A DNA stretch of 64,000 bases from Acrocarpospora corrugata (GTDB taxonomy: Bacteria; Actinomycetota; Actinomycetes; Streptosporangiales; Streptosporangiaceae). A program made the position numbers and the translations under genes. Of this stretch, positions 54,551-63,277 are shown in pieces. How positions within the stretch are numbered: position 1 is the stretch's first letter; every line of letters begins with the position of its first letter. The stretch covers positions 33,378-97,377 of the forward strand of contig NZ_BLAD01000040.1 of NCBI RefSeq assembly GCF_009687845.1. Reading direction: 5' to 3'. The notes below the pieces were generated by a model. It was given only the letters and a program-made list of their open reading frames with translations. It did no database searches and was not told the DNA's origin.

Positions 54551-57259
54551 ATGGCAGGCCCACTGCTTGAGACCAAGCTCCACATCCCCAGGCGGCGACG
54601 CGATCTGGTGACGCGTCCGAGATTGATCGAGCGCCTGAGCCGTGGGGCGGAGTCGGCGTTGACGCTCGTGTCGGCCCCGGCCGGGTTCGGTAAGACGACG
54701 CTGCTGGCGGAATGGCTGGCAGCCGCCCCTGCCGATGGACCCGCCGCGGCGTGGCTCTCGCTCGACCAGCGCGACAACGATCCCCCGTTGTTCTGGACAT
54801 ATCTGGTCACCGCGCTGAAGACGGCGGCGCCCGGGGTCGGCGCGAATGCGCTCTCGCTCCTGCGGTCACCCCAGACACCGGTCGAAGCGGTCCTCGCCAC
54901 TCTGCTCAACGACCTGGACGCCCTCCCGATTGATGTCGTGCTGGTGCTCGACGACTACCACGTCATCGACGCGCTCGACGTACAGGACGGGATGGCCTTC
55001 CTGCTGGAGCACCTGCCGCCACAGCTGCACCTGGTGATCGCCGGTCGCGCCGACCCGGCCTTTCCGCTGGCGCGGTTGCGCGGGCGTGGCGAGCTCGCCG
55101 AGATCCGCGCCGCCGATCTGCGCTTCACGCCCGGCGAGGCCGCGGCGTACCTCACCGGGGCGATGGGATTGATGCTGACGGCGCGGGATGTCGCCGCGCT
55201 GGAGGGGCGCACCGAAGGGTGGATCGCCGCGCTCCAGCTGGCGGCGCTCTCGCTGCAGGGGCGCGACGACGTCGCCGCGTTCATCGCCGGCTTCGCCGGG
55301 GATGACCGGTACATCGTCGACTACCTGGCCGAGGAGGTCCTGCAGCGCCAGCCAGAACCGGTCCAGCGCTTCCTGCTGCAGACCTCCGTCCTGGACCGGC
55401 TGTGCGGCTCACTGTGCGATGCCGTCACGGGCCAGGACGGGGGCAAGGCCAGGCTGGCGGCGTTGGAGCGAGGGAACCTGTTCCTGGTCCCGCTTGATGA
55501 CCGCCGCCGGTGGTATCGCTATCACCAGCTCTTCGCCGACGTTCTGCAGGCGCACCTGCTGGACGAGCGGCCCGGCGACGTTCCCGACCTGCACCGGCGG
55601 GCCAGCGCTTGGTACGAGCGGAACGGCGAGCCGGCCGAGGCGATCCGCCACGCGCTGGCCGCCGAGGATTTCGAGCGGGCGGCGGACCTGGTCGAGCTGG
55701 CGATTCCGGCCATGCGCATGAGCAGGCAGGAGGCCGCGGTGCGTGGCTGGTTCCGGATGCTTCCCGACGAGCTGGTCCGCGTCAGGCCCGTGCTCAGCGT
55801 CGGGTTCGCCGGGGTGTTACTGGCCGTCGGCGAGTTCGAGGGCGTTGAGGACCGGCTGCTGGACGCCGAGCGGTGGCTGAACACGACGACGGGTGTCGGC
55901 GCATCGGCGGAGATGGTCGTCGTCGACACCGCGGAATTTCGCCGCCTCCCGGCGACGATCGAGCTGTACCGAGCCGGACAGGCCCTGGCCCGGGGCGAGG
56001 TGCCCGGCGCCGCGCGGCACGCCCGGCGAGCCCTCGATCTCTCCCCTGCGGAGGACCACCTTTGCGGGGCGGCGGCAGCTGGGTTGTTGGGGCTGACGTT
56101 CTGGACGAGCGGGGACCTTGAGGCGGCACACCGGGCGTGGGCCGACTGCATGGCGGGGCTGCACCGGGCCGGGCACGTCGCCGACACCTTCGGGTGCGCG
56201 ATCGCGCTGGCGGACATCCGGCTTGTGCAAGGTCGTCCCGGCGAGGCGATGCGCACCTACGAGCAGGCCTTGCTGCGTGCGCCTGACCAGGACGGGTCGG
56301 TTCTGCGGGGAACGGCGGACATGTACGTGGGGATGAGCGAGCTCCACCGCGAGCGCGACGACCTGCCTGCCGCCACGCGGCATCTGCTGCGGAGCCAGGA
56401 GCTGGGCGAGCACACCGGGTTGCCGCAGAACCGGTATCGCTGGCGGGTCGCGATGGCGCGGATCCGGGAGGCCGAAGGAGATCTGGGCGGCGCGCTTGAC
56501 CTGCTCGACGAGGCGGAGCGCCTGTACACGGGTGATCTCTTCCCCAATGTGCGGCCGATCCCGGCGATGAGGGCACGGGTGCACGTCGCGCGGGGCGGGC
56601 TGGGTGAAGCACTGGGATGGGCGCGTGAACGGGGTCTATCCGTTTCGGACGAGCTCAGCTATCTGCGCGAGTTCGAGCACATCACCTTCGCCAGAGTGCT
56701 CCTGGCCGCGACCGAGCGCTCCGTTGACGAGGCGACCCCGTTCCTGGAGCGCCTGCTGCGCGCGGCGGAAGAGGGAGCGAGGACGGGGAGTGTCATCGAA
56801 GTGCTGGTGCTGCAGGCGCTTGCCCACCAGACGCGAGGCGACATCCCCGCCGCCCTCGCATCGCTGCGGCGCGCGCTGACGCTGGCCGAGCCGGAGGGCT
56901 ACGTTCGCATCTTCGTGGACGAGGGTCCGCCGATGGCCGCCCTGCTGAGAGCGGCCGCGAAACAGGGGATCGCCCCGAGCTATGTCCGCCGGCTCCTGGC
57001 GGCCCTCGACAAGACTGACAAGACCCCGCCCGTCCGACAGGGCTTGGTCGAACCGCTGAGCGAGCGCGAGCTGGACGTGCTCCGGCTGCTCGTCACCGAC
57101 CTGAATGGCCCGGACATCGCTCGCGAACTCAGCGTGTCCCTGAGCACCGTACGGACTCACACCAGGAACATCTACACCAAGCTCGGCGTGAACAACCGTC
57201 GGGCCGCGGTCCGCCGGGCGGTGGAACTCGACTTGATGTCCCGGAACCGCGACCGCTGA
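54551..57259 (+). CDS. MalT-type LuxR-family transcriptional regulator (STAND ATPase)
   Basis: 902 aa. LETKLHIPRRRRDLVTRPRLIERL opens the protein, as in MalT. Walker A: SAPAGFGKTT (residues 41-50). Walker B: VVLVLDDYHVID. The TPR-like sensor region is large. The C-terminal HTH is LSERELDVLRLLVTDLNGPDIARELSVSLSTVRTHTRNIYTKL. ATG at 54551 is preferred (GGGAGG 9 bases upstream) over ATGs at 54542 and 54479. MalT-like regulators multimerise on ATP and an inducer. The next gene, a DUF4386 membrane protein 100 bases downstream, is the likely target; this pairing is common but its ligand is unknown. Confidence 0.92.
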   Translation: MAGPLLETKLHIPRRRRDLVTRPRLIERLSRGAESALTLVSAPAGFGKTTLLAEWLAAAPADGPAAAWLSLDQRDNDPPLFWTYLVTALKTAAPGVGANALSLLRSPQTPVEAVLATLLNDLDALPIDVVLVLDDYHVIDALDVQDGMAFLLEHLPPQLHLVIAGRADPAFPLARLRGRGELAEIRAADLRFTPGEAAAYLTGAMGLMLTARDVAALEGRTEGWIAALQLAALSLQGRDDVAAFIAGFAGDDRYIVDYLAEEVLQRQPEPVQRFLLQTSVLDRLCGSLCDAVTGQDGGKARLAALERGNLFLVPLDDRRRWYRYHQLFADVLQAHLLDERPGDVPDLHRRASAWYERNGEPAEAIRHALAAEDFERAADLVELAIPAMRMSRQEAAVRGWFRMLPDELVRVRPVLSVGFAGVLLAVGEFEGVEDRLLDAERWLNTTTGVGASAEMVVVDTAEFRRLPATIELYRAGQALARGEVPGAARHARRALDLSPAEDHLCGAAAAGLLGLTFWTSGDLEAAHRAWADCMAGLHRAGHVADTFGCAIALADIRLVQGRPGEAMRTYEQALLRAPDQDGSVLRGTADMYVGMSELHRERDDLPAATRHLLRSQELGEHTGLPQNRYRWRVAMARIREAEGDLGGALDLLDEAERLYTGDLFPNVRPIPAMRARVHVARGGLGEALGWARERGLSVSDELSYLREFEHITFARVLLAATERSVDEATPFLERLLRAAEEGARTGSVIEVLVLQALAHQTRGDIPAALASLRRALTLAEPEGYVRIFVDEGPPMAALLRAAAKQGIAPSYVRRLLAALDKTDKTPPVRQGLVEPLSERELDVLRLLVTDLNGPDIARELSVSLSTVRTHTRNIYTKLGVNNRRAAVRRAVELDLMSRNRDR

Positions 57260-57362
57260 CCATTTCACCACGTCATTCATCACATGTGGTGATGCTTCCT
57301 CATCACGTCTCCTCCTACTTTTCGATCAGACCAAGAGCATCCGCACCATCGGAGGGGGCACC

Positions 57363-58106
57363 ATGAGTGAGATATCGACCGGCCATCATCGACCGAACAC
57401 AGCGACGAAGCCAGTCCCGATGGATTCGCTGAGGAAGACCGCGCTTATCGCGGGCGTGTTCTACCTGATCACCTTTGTCTCGATCCCGACCCTCGCCATG
57501 TACGGTCCGGTGCTCGCTCCGGACTACATCCTCGGCTCCGGCCCGGACACTGCCGTCTTCTTCGCCGGCGTCCTGGAGATGATCGTGGCCCTGGCCTGCA
57601 TCGGTACGGCCGTCGCGCTGTATCCGGTGCTCAAGAGGCAGAACGAAGGGGTCGCGCTGGGCTTCGTCGGCGTCCGGGTCCTGGAAGCCGCCACCATCTT
57701 CGCCGGCGTCGCACCCCTCCTGACGATCGTGACCTTGCGTCAGGCCGGAGCCGGAGCGGATGCGCTGGTCACCGGCCAGGCGCTGGTCGCCCTGCACAAC
57801 TGGACGTTCCTCCTCGGACAAGGGCTCCTTCCGGCCCTGAACGCCCTGTTGCTGGGCTCCCTGCTGTACAAGTCGCGCCTGGTGCCGCGGATTCTTCCCC
57901 TGCTCGGATTCATCGGAGCGCCCCTGCTCGTCGCTTCCGCCGCCGCCACCTTGTTCGGCTCATGGGGACAAGTGTCCGCGCTGTCGGCGATCGCCGCGCT
58001 CCCGGTCGCGCTATGGGAGTTCTCGCTGGGCGTCTATCTGGTCGTCAAAGGCTTCAAGCCCTCCCCCATCACAGCGGCACCCGCCCACCGCGACAGCGCC
58101 GTCTGA
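57363..58106 (+). CDS. DUF4386 family membrane protein
   Basis: 247 aa with six or seven hydrophobic segments. The family's start is seen at about residue 22 (RKTALIAGVFYLITFVSIPTLAMYGPVL). Other family-like blocks are GVLEMIVALACIGTAVALYPVLKRQNEG, GFVGVRVLEAATIFAGV, and LHNWTFLLGQGLLPALNALLLGSLLY. Function unknown in all members. ATG at 57363 follows GGAGGGGGCACC. A rho-independent terminator closes it at 58112. It lies directly after the MalT-type regulator. Confidence 0.88.
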   Translation: MSEISTGHHRPNTATKPVPMDSLRKTALIAGVFYLITFVSIPTLAMYGPVLAPDYILGSGPDTAVFFAGVLEMIVALACIGTAVALYPVLKRQNEGVALGFVGVRVLEAATIFAGVAPLLTIVTLRQAGAGADALVTGQALVALHNWTFLLGQGLLPALNALLLGSLLYKSRLVPRILPLLGFIGAPLLVASAAATLFGSWGQVSALSAIAALPVALWEFSLGVYLVVKGFKPSPITAAPAHRDSAV

Positions 58107-58111
58107 TAACG

Positions 58112-58152
58112 AGGCCCGGATCGGGATTCACATCCCGACCTGGGCCTTTCGT
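58112..58152 (+). terminator. Rho-independent terminator after the DUF4386 gene
   Basis: Outer arms AGGCCC (58112-58117) and GGGCCT (58142-58147), inner arms TCGGGAT (58121-58127) and ATCCCGA (58132-58138), loop TCAC, followed by TTTCGT. Confidence 0.85.
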
Positions 58153-58181
58153 ATATGGGAATCGAACCCGTTGGGCGCTCT

Positions 58182-58406
58182 TCAGCGGGAGCTGGCAGCC
58201 ATTTCCGCGTCGGCGGGCCGCGGGCGGCGCGGCATGGGGACAGCGAGGTCCCCGCCGCCGAAGCCGGGCGGACGGGTGGGCCAGGTCTCGGGGCGGATCC
58301 GCGCCCGGCGGATCCGGGCGTCGGCGGCCAGGCCCGCCAGATAGGAGACCTCGACGGACCGGCTGTTCCGGCCCTGGCGCAGCAACGTGACAAGGGTGAG
58401 CTTCAT
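58182..58406 (-). CDS. Small hypothetical protein
   Basis: 74 codons, ATG at 58404-58406 with a GGGGGA SD 6-7 bases upstream. The sequence starts MKLTLVTLLRQGRNSRSVEV and ends Pro/Arg-rich. I recognise no family, and no TM or signal peptide is evident. It sits alone between a terminator and the LtrA gene, transcribed away from LtrA. The SD and lack of a competing plus-strand gene are the support; it may still be spurious. Confidence 0.45.
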   Translation of the reverse strand: MKLTLVTLLRQGRNSRSVEVSYLAGLAADARIRRARIRPETWPTRPPGFGGGDLAVPMPRRPRPADAEMAASSR

Positions 58407-58561
58407 TGGATTTCCCCCGATAAAGACGGTGACGGTTGGGTTCGCCGGACAACCCGCCAGCCTCCGCAGTACACCAACCGATTCGCCGAACGGCTACGCA
58501 TAAATACGGCTTCGGCGAACGACCCGGTAAAGGACCCCAACAAAGGCGGCAAAATAGGCAT

Positions 58562-59710
58562 ATGCGCCTCCCCGGCTGGTTCGCCGAGCACATCCAACCC
58601 ACTCCCGCGGAGAACGCCTTACGCGTCTCCACGCTGGAGCTCTTCTTCGACCTGGTCTTCGTCTTCACGATCACCCAGCTGACGACGCTGCTGGTGGACG
58701 GGTTCGCCGGGGACGCGGCGGCCCCCGCCGCAGGCGCGCTCAGGGTTCTGCTGGTGTTCGGCGTCATCTGGTGGATGTACTCCGGGTACGCCTGGCTGAC
58801 GAACACGGTCCCGCCCGCCCGGCCCGCCCGCCGGGTCCTGATCCTGCTGGGCATGGCCGGGTTCCTGATCATGGCGCTGGCGATCCCCACGGCCTTCGAC
58901 GGCGGCGGGATCGCCTTCGCGTTCGGCTACCTGATCATCGTGCTGGTCCACGCGGGACTCTTCCTGCAGGCCACCGCGTCGTTCGTCCGGGTGCTGCCGT
59001 TCAACCTGGTGGGGACCGCGCTGCTCTTCACGGCCGCGTTCTTCGACGGGACCGTCGCCCACCTGCTGTGGGGGGCCGCGGTGATCCTGCTGTGGGTCAG
59101 CCCGTACTTCATCGGCCAGAAGGGTTTCACCCTGCATCCGGCGCACATGGTCGAGCGGCACGGCCTGCTGGTCATCGTGGCGCTCGGCGAGTCGGTGGTG
59201 GCCATCGGCCTGGGCGCGCACGGCTCGGCCGGCCCGGCCGTGCTGATCGCCGCGGTGCTCGGCCTGGCCCTCGCGTCCTGTCTGTGGTGGGCCTACTTCG
59301 GGGGCGACGACGAGGTGGCGGCCGAGCACGCGCTGATGCGCGCCGAGGTGGTGAGCCGGACCCGGCTCATCCTGGGGGCGTACTTCTACGCGCACATCCC
59401 GCTGCTGGTGGGCATCGTCGCGATCGCGGCCGGCGTCAAGACCGCGCTCAGCCATCCGCTCGACCCGTTCCATCTCGCCCCCGCCGTCACGATGGCGGCC
59501 GGAGTGACGCTGTTCATGGCGGGCGACGCGCTGTACCGGCGGGTGCTGGCCATGCCCGCGCTGCGCTTGCGGACGATGGCCGCCGTGGCGGCCCCGCTCA
59601 CCATCCTGCTCGGGCTGGTGTCGGCGCTCGCCCAGCTGGCCGCCCTCGTCGCGCTGCTGGGTACGGTCCTGGTGGCCGAGCGGGCGCGTCAACTGTCACC
59701 ACGGCAGTAG
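58562..59710 (+). CDS. Low temperature requirement protein A (LtrA) family membrane protein
   Basis: 382 aa with about ten TM segments. The family signature STLELFFDLVFVFTITQL lies near residue 22. HPAHMVERHGLLVIVALGESVVAIG and LWWAYFGGDDEVAAEHAL are also conserved, as is LGAYFYAHIPLLVGIVAIA. Members are inner-membrane proteins of poorly known function, first linked to growth at low temperature in Listeria. ATG at 58562 follows an AAAGGCGG SD. The upstream 150 bases are slightly AT-richer than average and should hold its promoter. Confidence 0.9.
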   Translation: MRLPGWFAEHIQPTPAENALRVSTLELFFDLVFVFTITQLTTLLVDGFAGDAAAPAAGALRVLLVFGVIWWMYSGYAWLTNTVPPARPARRVLILLGMAGFLIMALAIPTAFDGGGIAFAFGYLIIVLVHAGLFLQATASFVRVLPFNLVGTALLFTAAFFDGTVAHLLWGAAVILLWVSPYFIGQKGFTLHPAHMVERHGLLVIVALGESVVAIGLGAHGSAGPAVLIAAVLGLALASCLWWAYFGGDDEVAAEHALMRAEVVSRTRLILGAYFYAHIPLLVGIVAIAAGVKTALSHPLDPFHLAPAVTMAAGVTLFMAGDALYRRVLAMPALRLRTMAAVAAPLTILLGLVSALAQLAALVALLGTVLVAERARQLSPRQ

Positions 59711-59777
59711 GTCCGAAGACTCCGGAGGGCGAACACCATAGGGGGACAACGGGGCCGCAGCGACCGAGGGCTACGTC

Positions 59778-62114
59778 ATGTCGACACCGATGCACAAGCC
59801 CAAGAGAACGTACGGGCAGATTCCGGGGCTCCCACCCCCGGATCTGAATCCGCGCAAGAAGAAGTCGACACGGCAGGCCAAACGTCAACGGGAGAAGCCA
59901 GCCCCGCGGCTTCCCGACTTTCCCGAATCGCTCGAAGATGTGTTCACCGGAAAGGAAAAGCTGCGCTACCCGACGGCGCCGAAACCGAAGGGCCAGGAAA
60001 GACGTCCCGCGACCAAGCTGATCGATCCTCCCAAACGCCGATTGATCGATTTGACACACGAGCAGGAAGCCGAGACTCGCTCCCCGATCCGGCCGGAGTC
60101 GACCATCCCGCCTTTGTCGATCTTCCAGCCGCAGCCCATCATCCTGGCTCCCGACACCCAGACCTCCTTCCTGGACTTCCTGGACTTCCCAAGCTCCCAG
60201 GGCGGCGACAGCGACTCCGACATCGTCATCCCGGAGACCCAGTTCGAGAGCCCGCGACCGGAGGTCGAAGCCGATGACGCGATCCCTGTCATCGAACCCC
60301 CGCCGCGGATCCCGGCCAAGTACAAAGCGCTCCAGGACCGTACGCCATTCGGGAGTTTCGACGACCTCGCGCAATTCACCGCCGACCACGCGGAACTGAC
60401 GGCGGGCCTGCTGGACGCGCTCGATCACCCGTTCGCGGCCGATCACCAGATGGCGCGGTACTGGCTGGCGCACGTCCGCAAAGTCACCCCCGACGACCTG
60501 ACCAAAGTCAGCAAGATCACCGACGAGACCCTGCTGACGGTCACCGGGAAAGCGCTGAACCTCAGCGAGACGAGCCGTACCGGCATGCTGGCCGAGCTCT
60601 ACTGGACCAAGCCCAGGGCGGTGCGGACCCGGGACCTGGCCGAAGTGCAGAGTGATCTGCGAAAAGCGGGCCTGGCGTCGGACTTCGACCAGCGGCGCGC
60701 GGCGTTCCAGGCCAGGCAGCGATTGCCCGACCCCGAGCCCGCGACGATCGCGTCGATGAAATACGGCAGGTGGGGGACGCTGAAGGACAAGGCCGCGGCG
60801 TGGCTGAAGACGGCGGTGCCCGCCAGGCAATCGGAGCTCGGCACGGAACACGAGACGACCGAGAAGTGGCTGGGGGACTTGCGCGCCAAGCCGGAACTCA
60901 GCGATGACCGTTCGCTCGACCGGCTGGCCGACGTGATGACCCTGCTCAACGCGAATCGCGTCTGCGCCGCGGTGCTCCACAACGGGCGCGAGATCGGAGT
61001 CTTCGCCAACAAGCCGGACAACCAGCTGGCCGTGGACCTGGCGGAGTTACTGACCGCTTCCCGCGCGACGGGGAAAGAGGCCGAGAATCTCGTGTGGGGC
61101 ATCCTGGCCAAAATGACCTGGCGCGCGTCCAGGAGCAGCAGATCGGCGCCCGAATCCTCGAAACGCCGGGACCAGGTCCGGATTCTCAAAGCCATCTCCT
61201 ACCTGCGCAAACTCGAACAGGAGCACGGCCGCCTCCGGGTCGTCGCCTACGACGACCCGCTTCCCACCCTGGCGGTCACCGAGAAGGACTCCTTCGGCCA
61301 TCCGCAGCTGGTCCATCGCGAGCAGCAAGTTCACGCGGAGATGCAGGCGACGTCCATCGCCCTCAGGTATCCCGGCGCCAAGCTGGGCATCGGCAGGCTG
61401 TGCTGTTTCAAGTGCTGGCTGGTCCTGCACGACCTCTGGCCGGAGGCCTTCGACAACCGTCCGGTGGCCTCCCACCTGAACACCTACCCATGGCCCCCGC
61501 CGGGCTTCTTCGCCGACGCGCAGGCGCTGGCGCAGCTGTTCGCCGGCTGGGAAGACCCGCCGGAGGACCTGCGGGCCGCGCTCCAGGACCCCCAGGGCCG
61601 AGCGGCGCTGGTCAACGCGTTCTTCGCCGTACAGGGGATCAAGGGGGCCCTCGACACCGGATTCCCGTCGACCCAGGTGCCCGCCTCGCAGCTGCCGTCG
61701 ACACCCGCGTGGCCGGAACAGGAGGACGGGCCGACGGCCGAGGAAGCGGAGCGCGAAGCGGAGCTCTACGACGGATTGCTCTACCCCGACAAGGACGTCA
61801 CGCGCACCGAGACCTCGCCGACAGATCAGCGATCCGCACCGCGCAGGCCCAGCGAGCCGACCATCACGAAAGCACCCCTCACCAAGGTCAAACGAACCCA
61901 GCAGCCTGACCTGGCGAGCGGCGACTCCGACCGGACGTCCCCAAGCAGGGGGCGGACCGCATCGCTGCCGAGCCACAGCACAACGCGAACGTCTCCGACG
62001 GACTCCGGCACGACTGACTCGGATATGGACCTCGACAGGCCACGGCAGCAGAGCACGACGACAACCAGCAAGAAACGCACCAAGTCACCGGTGCGCAAGA
62101 AGCTCCGGGTCTAG
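59778..62114 (+). CDS. Large, mostly disordered protein with a deaminase-like zinc motif (OTT_1508/polymorphic-toxin deaminase type)
   Basis: 778 aa. I recognise no full-length family. Residues 1-190 are Pro/Lys/Asp-rich and disordered. Residues 190-640 look folded and helical. Near the end of the folded part lie HAEM (His519, Glu521) and, 22 residues later, CCFKC (Cys543, Cys546) in GIGRLCCFKCWLVL. His-x-Glu followed by Cys-x2-Cys is the zinc site of the cytidine-deaminase fold, and the IGxxxCxxC form resembles the OTT_1508-like deaminases found in toxins. Residues 680-778 are Ser/Thr/Arg-rich, ending KKRTKSPVRKKLRV, a strongly basic nuclear-signal-like tail. No signal peptide, TM or immunity gene is seen. 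The substrate is unknown. Confidence 0.6.
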   Translation: MSTPMHKPKRTYGQIPGLPPPDLNPRKKKSTRQAKRQREKPAPRLPDFPESLEDVFTGKEKLRYPTAPKPKGQERRPATKLIDPPKRRLIDLTHEQEAETRSPIRPESTIPPLSIFQPQPIILAPDTQTSFLDFLDFPSSQGGDSDSDIVIPETQFESPRPEVEADDAIPVIEPPPRIPAKYKALQDRTPFGSFDDLAQFTADHAELTAGLLDALDHPFAADHQMARYWLAHVRKVTPDDLTKVSKITDETLLTVTGKALNLSETSRTGMLAELYWTKPRAVRTRDLAEVQSDLRKAGLASDFDQRRAAFQARQRLPDPEPATIASMKYGRWGTLKDKAAAWLKTAVPARQSELGTEHETTEKWLGDLRAKPELSDDRSLDRLADVMTLLNANRVCAAVLHNGREIGVFANKPDNQLAVDLAELLTASRATGKEAENLVWGILAKMTWRASRSSRSAPESSKRRDQVRILKAISYLRKLEQEHGRLRVVAYDDPLPTLAVTEKDSFGHPQLVHREQQVHAEMQATSIALRYPGAKLGIGRLCCFKCWLVLHDLWPEAFDNRPVASHLNTYPWPPPGFFADAQALAQLFAGWEDPPEDLRAALQDPQGRAALVNAFFAVQGIKGALDTGFPSTQVPASQLPSTPAWPEQEDGPTAEEAEREAELYDGLLYPDKDVTRTETSPTDQRSAPRRPSEPTITKAPLTKVKRTQQPDLASGDSDRTSPSRGRTASLPSHSTTRTSPTDSGTTDSDMDLDRPRQQSTTTTSKKRTKSPVRKKLRV

Positions 62115-62292
62115 CGCGGCCCGGCCGAAAGCGAGCGCCGCACACACAAGGGCCACGTTGAGCACGTCCGCCGCCGAACGCCGTACACATACGAGGGCCG
62201 CGGGGGCCGCGTTGAGCGCGGCCGCCGCGCATGCACAGGGGCCGCAGGTGCCTGACGCCTGAGCTTGATCTTCGGCGGGGATACTCGACCGC

Positions 62293-63195
62293 ATGAAGGT
62301 CACGCTGCTGCAAGGCGATATCACGCGGCAGGCCACGGACGCCGTGGTCAACGCCGCGAACTCCTCGCTCATGGGCGGGGGCGGCGTCGACGGGGCCATC
62401 CATCGGCGGGGCGGGCCCGGGATTCTGGCGGAGTGCCGCCAGTTGCGGGCGTCGCGCTACGACCAGGGCCTGCCGACCGGGGAGGCGGTCGCGACCACGG
62501 CCGGGGACCTGCCCGCACGGTGGGTGATTCACACGGTCGGGCCGATTCATTCGGTACGGGAGGACAGGTCAGAACTACTGGTCTCCTGCTATCGGGAATC
62601 ACTGCGGGTGGCCGACGAACTCGGCGCGCGGAGTGTCGCCTTCCCCGCCATCTCCGCGGGGAGTTTCGGGTGGCCGATGGAGGACGCCGCCCGAATCGCC
62701 CTCGGCACGGTGCGGTCGGTGGTTACGCAGGTCGAGGATGTCCGGTTCGTGCTATTCGACACGGCGGCGTACCAGACGTTCCAACAGGTCCTTCAGGGCC
62801 TGGGACCCACCGACGAGGAGATCGCGGCGCTACTCGCCGAGCAGCCGTCCGAACGCTGGGAGCGACTCTTCCTGCTGTACGACGGGCTGACGGAGGCAGA
62901 CCTGCAGGTTTCCTGGGGGAGCGAAGAGGGCCCCTACAGCGAGCCTTTGAACGCCGTCATCAGCATGCTGGTCGGCCTGAAGATCACTGTGGTGTTCGAC
63001 TGGCCGGCATGGCGCGCCTTCCCCGGCGGAAACGGGCTGGATCAAGCCCCGGTCGCCGACGCCGCGCGCCTGGCGACCACTCTCATCCGCGGCGAGCGAT
63101 TCTCCGACGGGACGATCCACGCAGCGATCCAGAACGGCACCTTCCACGCCATCCTGCGACGACTACGCCATTGGTACGAGCACGAACGCCAATGA
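62293..63195 (+). CDS. Macrodomain protein with a C-terminal DUF6508-like domain
   Basis: 300 aa. Residues 1-165 are a macrodomain: LLQGDITRQATDAVVNAANSSLMGGGGVDGAIHRRGG (ADP-ribose-binding Asn and glycine loop), VIHTVGP, and FPAISAGSFGWP. Such domains bind or remove ADP-ribose or O-acetyl-ADP-ribose. Residues 170-300 look like a DUF6508 domain: RWERLFLLYDGL, VVFDWPAWRAFP, TTLIRGERFSDGTIHAAIQNG and HAILRRLRHWY. The fusion is unusual as far as I know. ATG at 62293, 178 bases after the deaminase-like gene. The intergenic part holds imperfect GGGCC/GTTGAGC repeats. The DUF6508 call is by eye. Confidence 0.82.
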   Translation: MKVTLLQGDITRQATDAVVNAANSSLMGGGGVDGAIHRRGGPGILAECRQLRASRYDQGLPTGEAVATTAGDLPARWVIHTVGPIHSVREDRSELLVSCYRESLRVADELGARSVAFPAISAGSFGWPMEDAARIALGTVRSVVTQVEDVRFVLFDTAAYQTFQQVLQGLGPTDEEIAALLAEQPSERWERLFLLYDGLTEADLQVSWGSEEGPYSEPLNAVISMLVGLKITVVFDWPAWRAFPGGNGLDQAPVADAARLATTLIRGERFSDGTIHAAIQNGTFHAILRRLRHWYEHERQ

Positions 63196-63200
63196 GGGTT

Positions 63201-63249
63201 GGGGTTATTGCATATACCCACACAGGGGGTATAAGTATTGAGTAACCCC
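63201..63249 (+). promoter_or_regulatory. Promoter with nested inverted repeats upstream of the RHH/Clp-N gene
   Basis: The outer repeat is GGGGTTA (63201-63207) with TAACCCC (63243-63249). The inner repeat is TATACCC (63213-63219) with GGGTATA (63227-63233). TTGCAT (63208-63213) and TATAAG (63230-63235), 16 bases apart, form a promoter inside the repeats. A further TAACCCC follows at 63254-63260. The downstream protein starts with a ribbon-helix-helix motif, a fold that binds short palindromes, so autorepression is likely. This is also one of the most AT-rich patches of the window. Confidence 0.65.
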
Positions 63250-63277
63250 TTGATAACCCCACCCCGAGGACGATGCC

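Noticed and set aside
62115..62292. Imperfect repeats around GGGCC and GTTGAGC between the deaminase-like and macrodomain genes
   Set aside because: The matches are short and spaced irregularly; low-complexity GC-rich sequence is a sufficient explanation.
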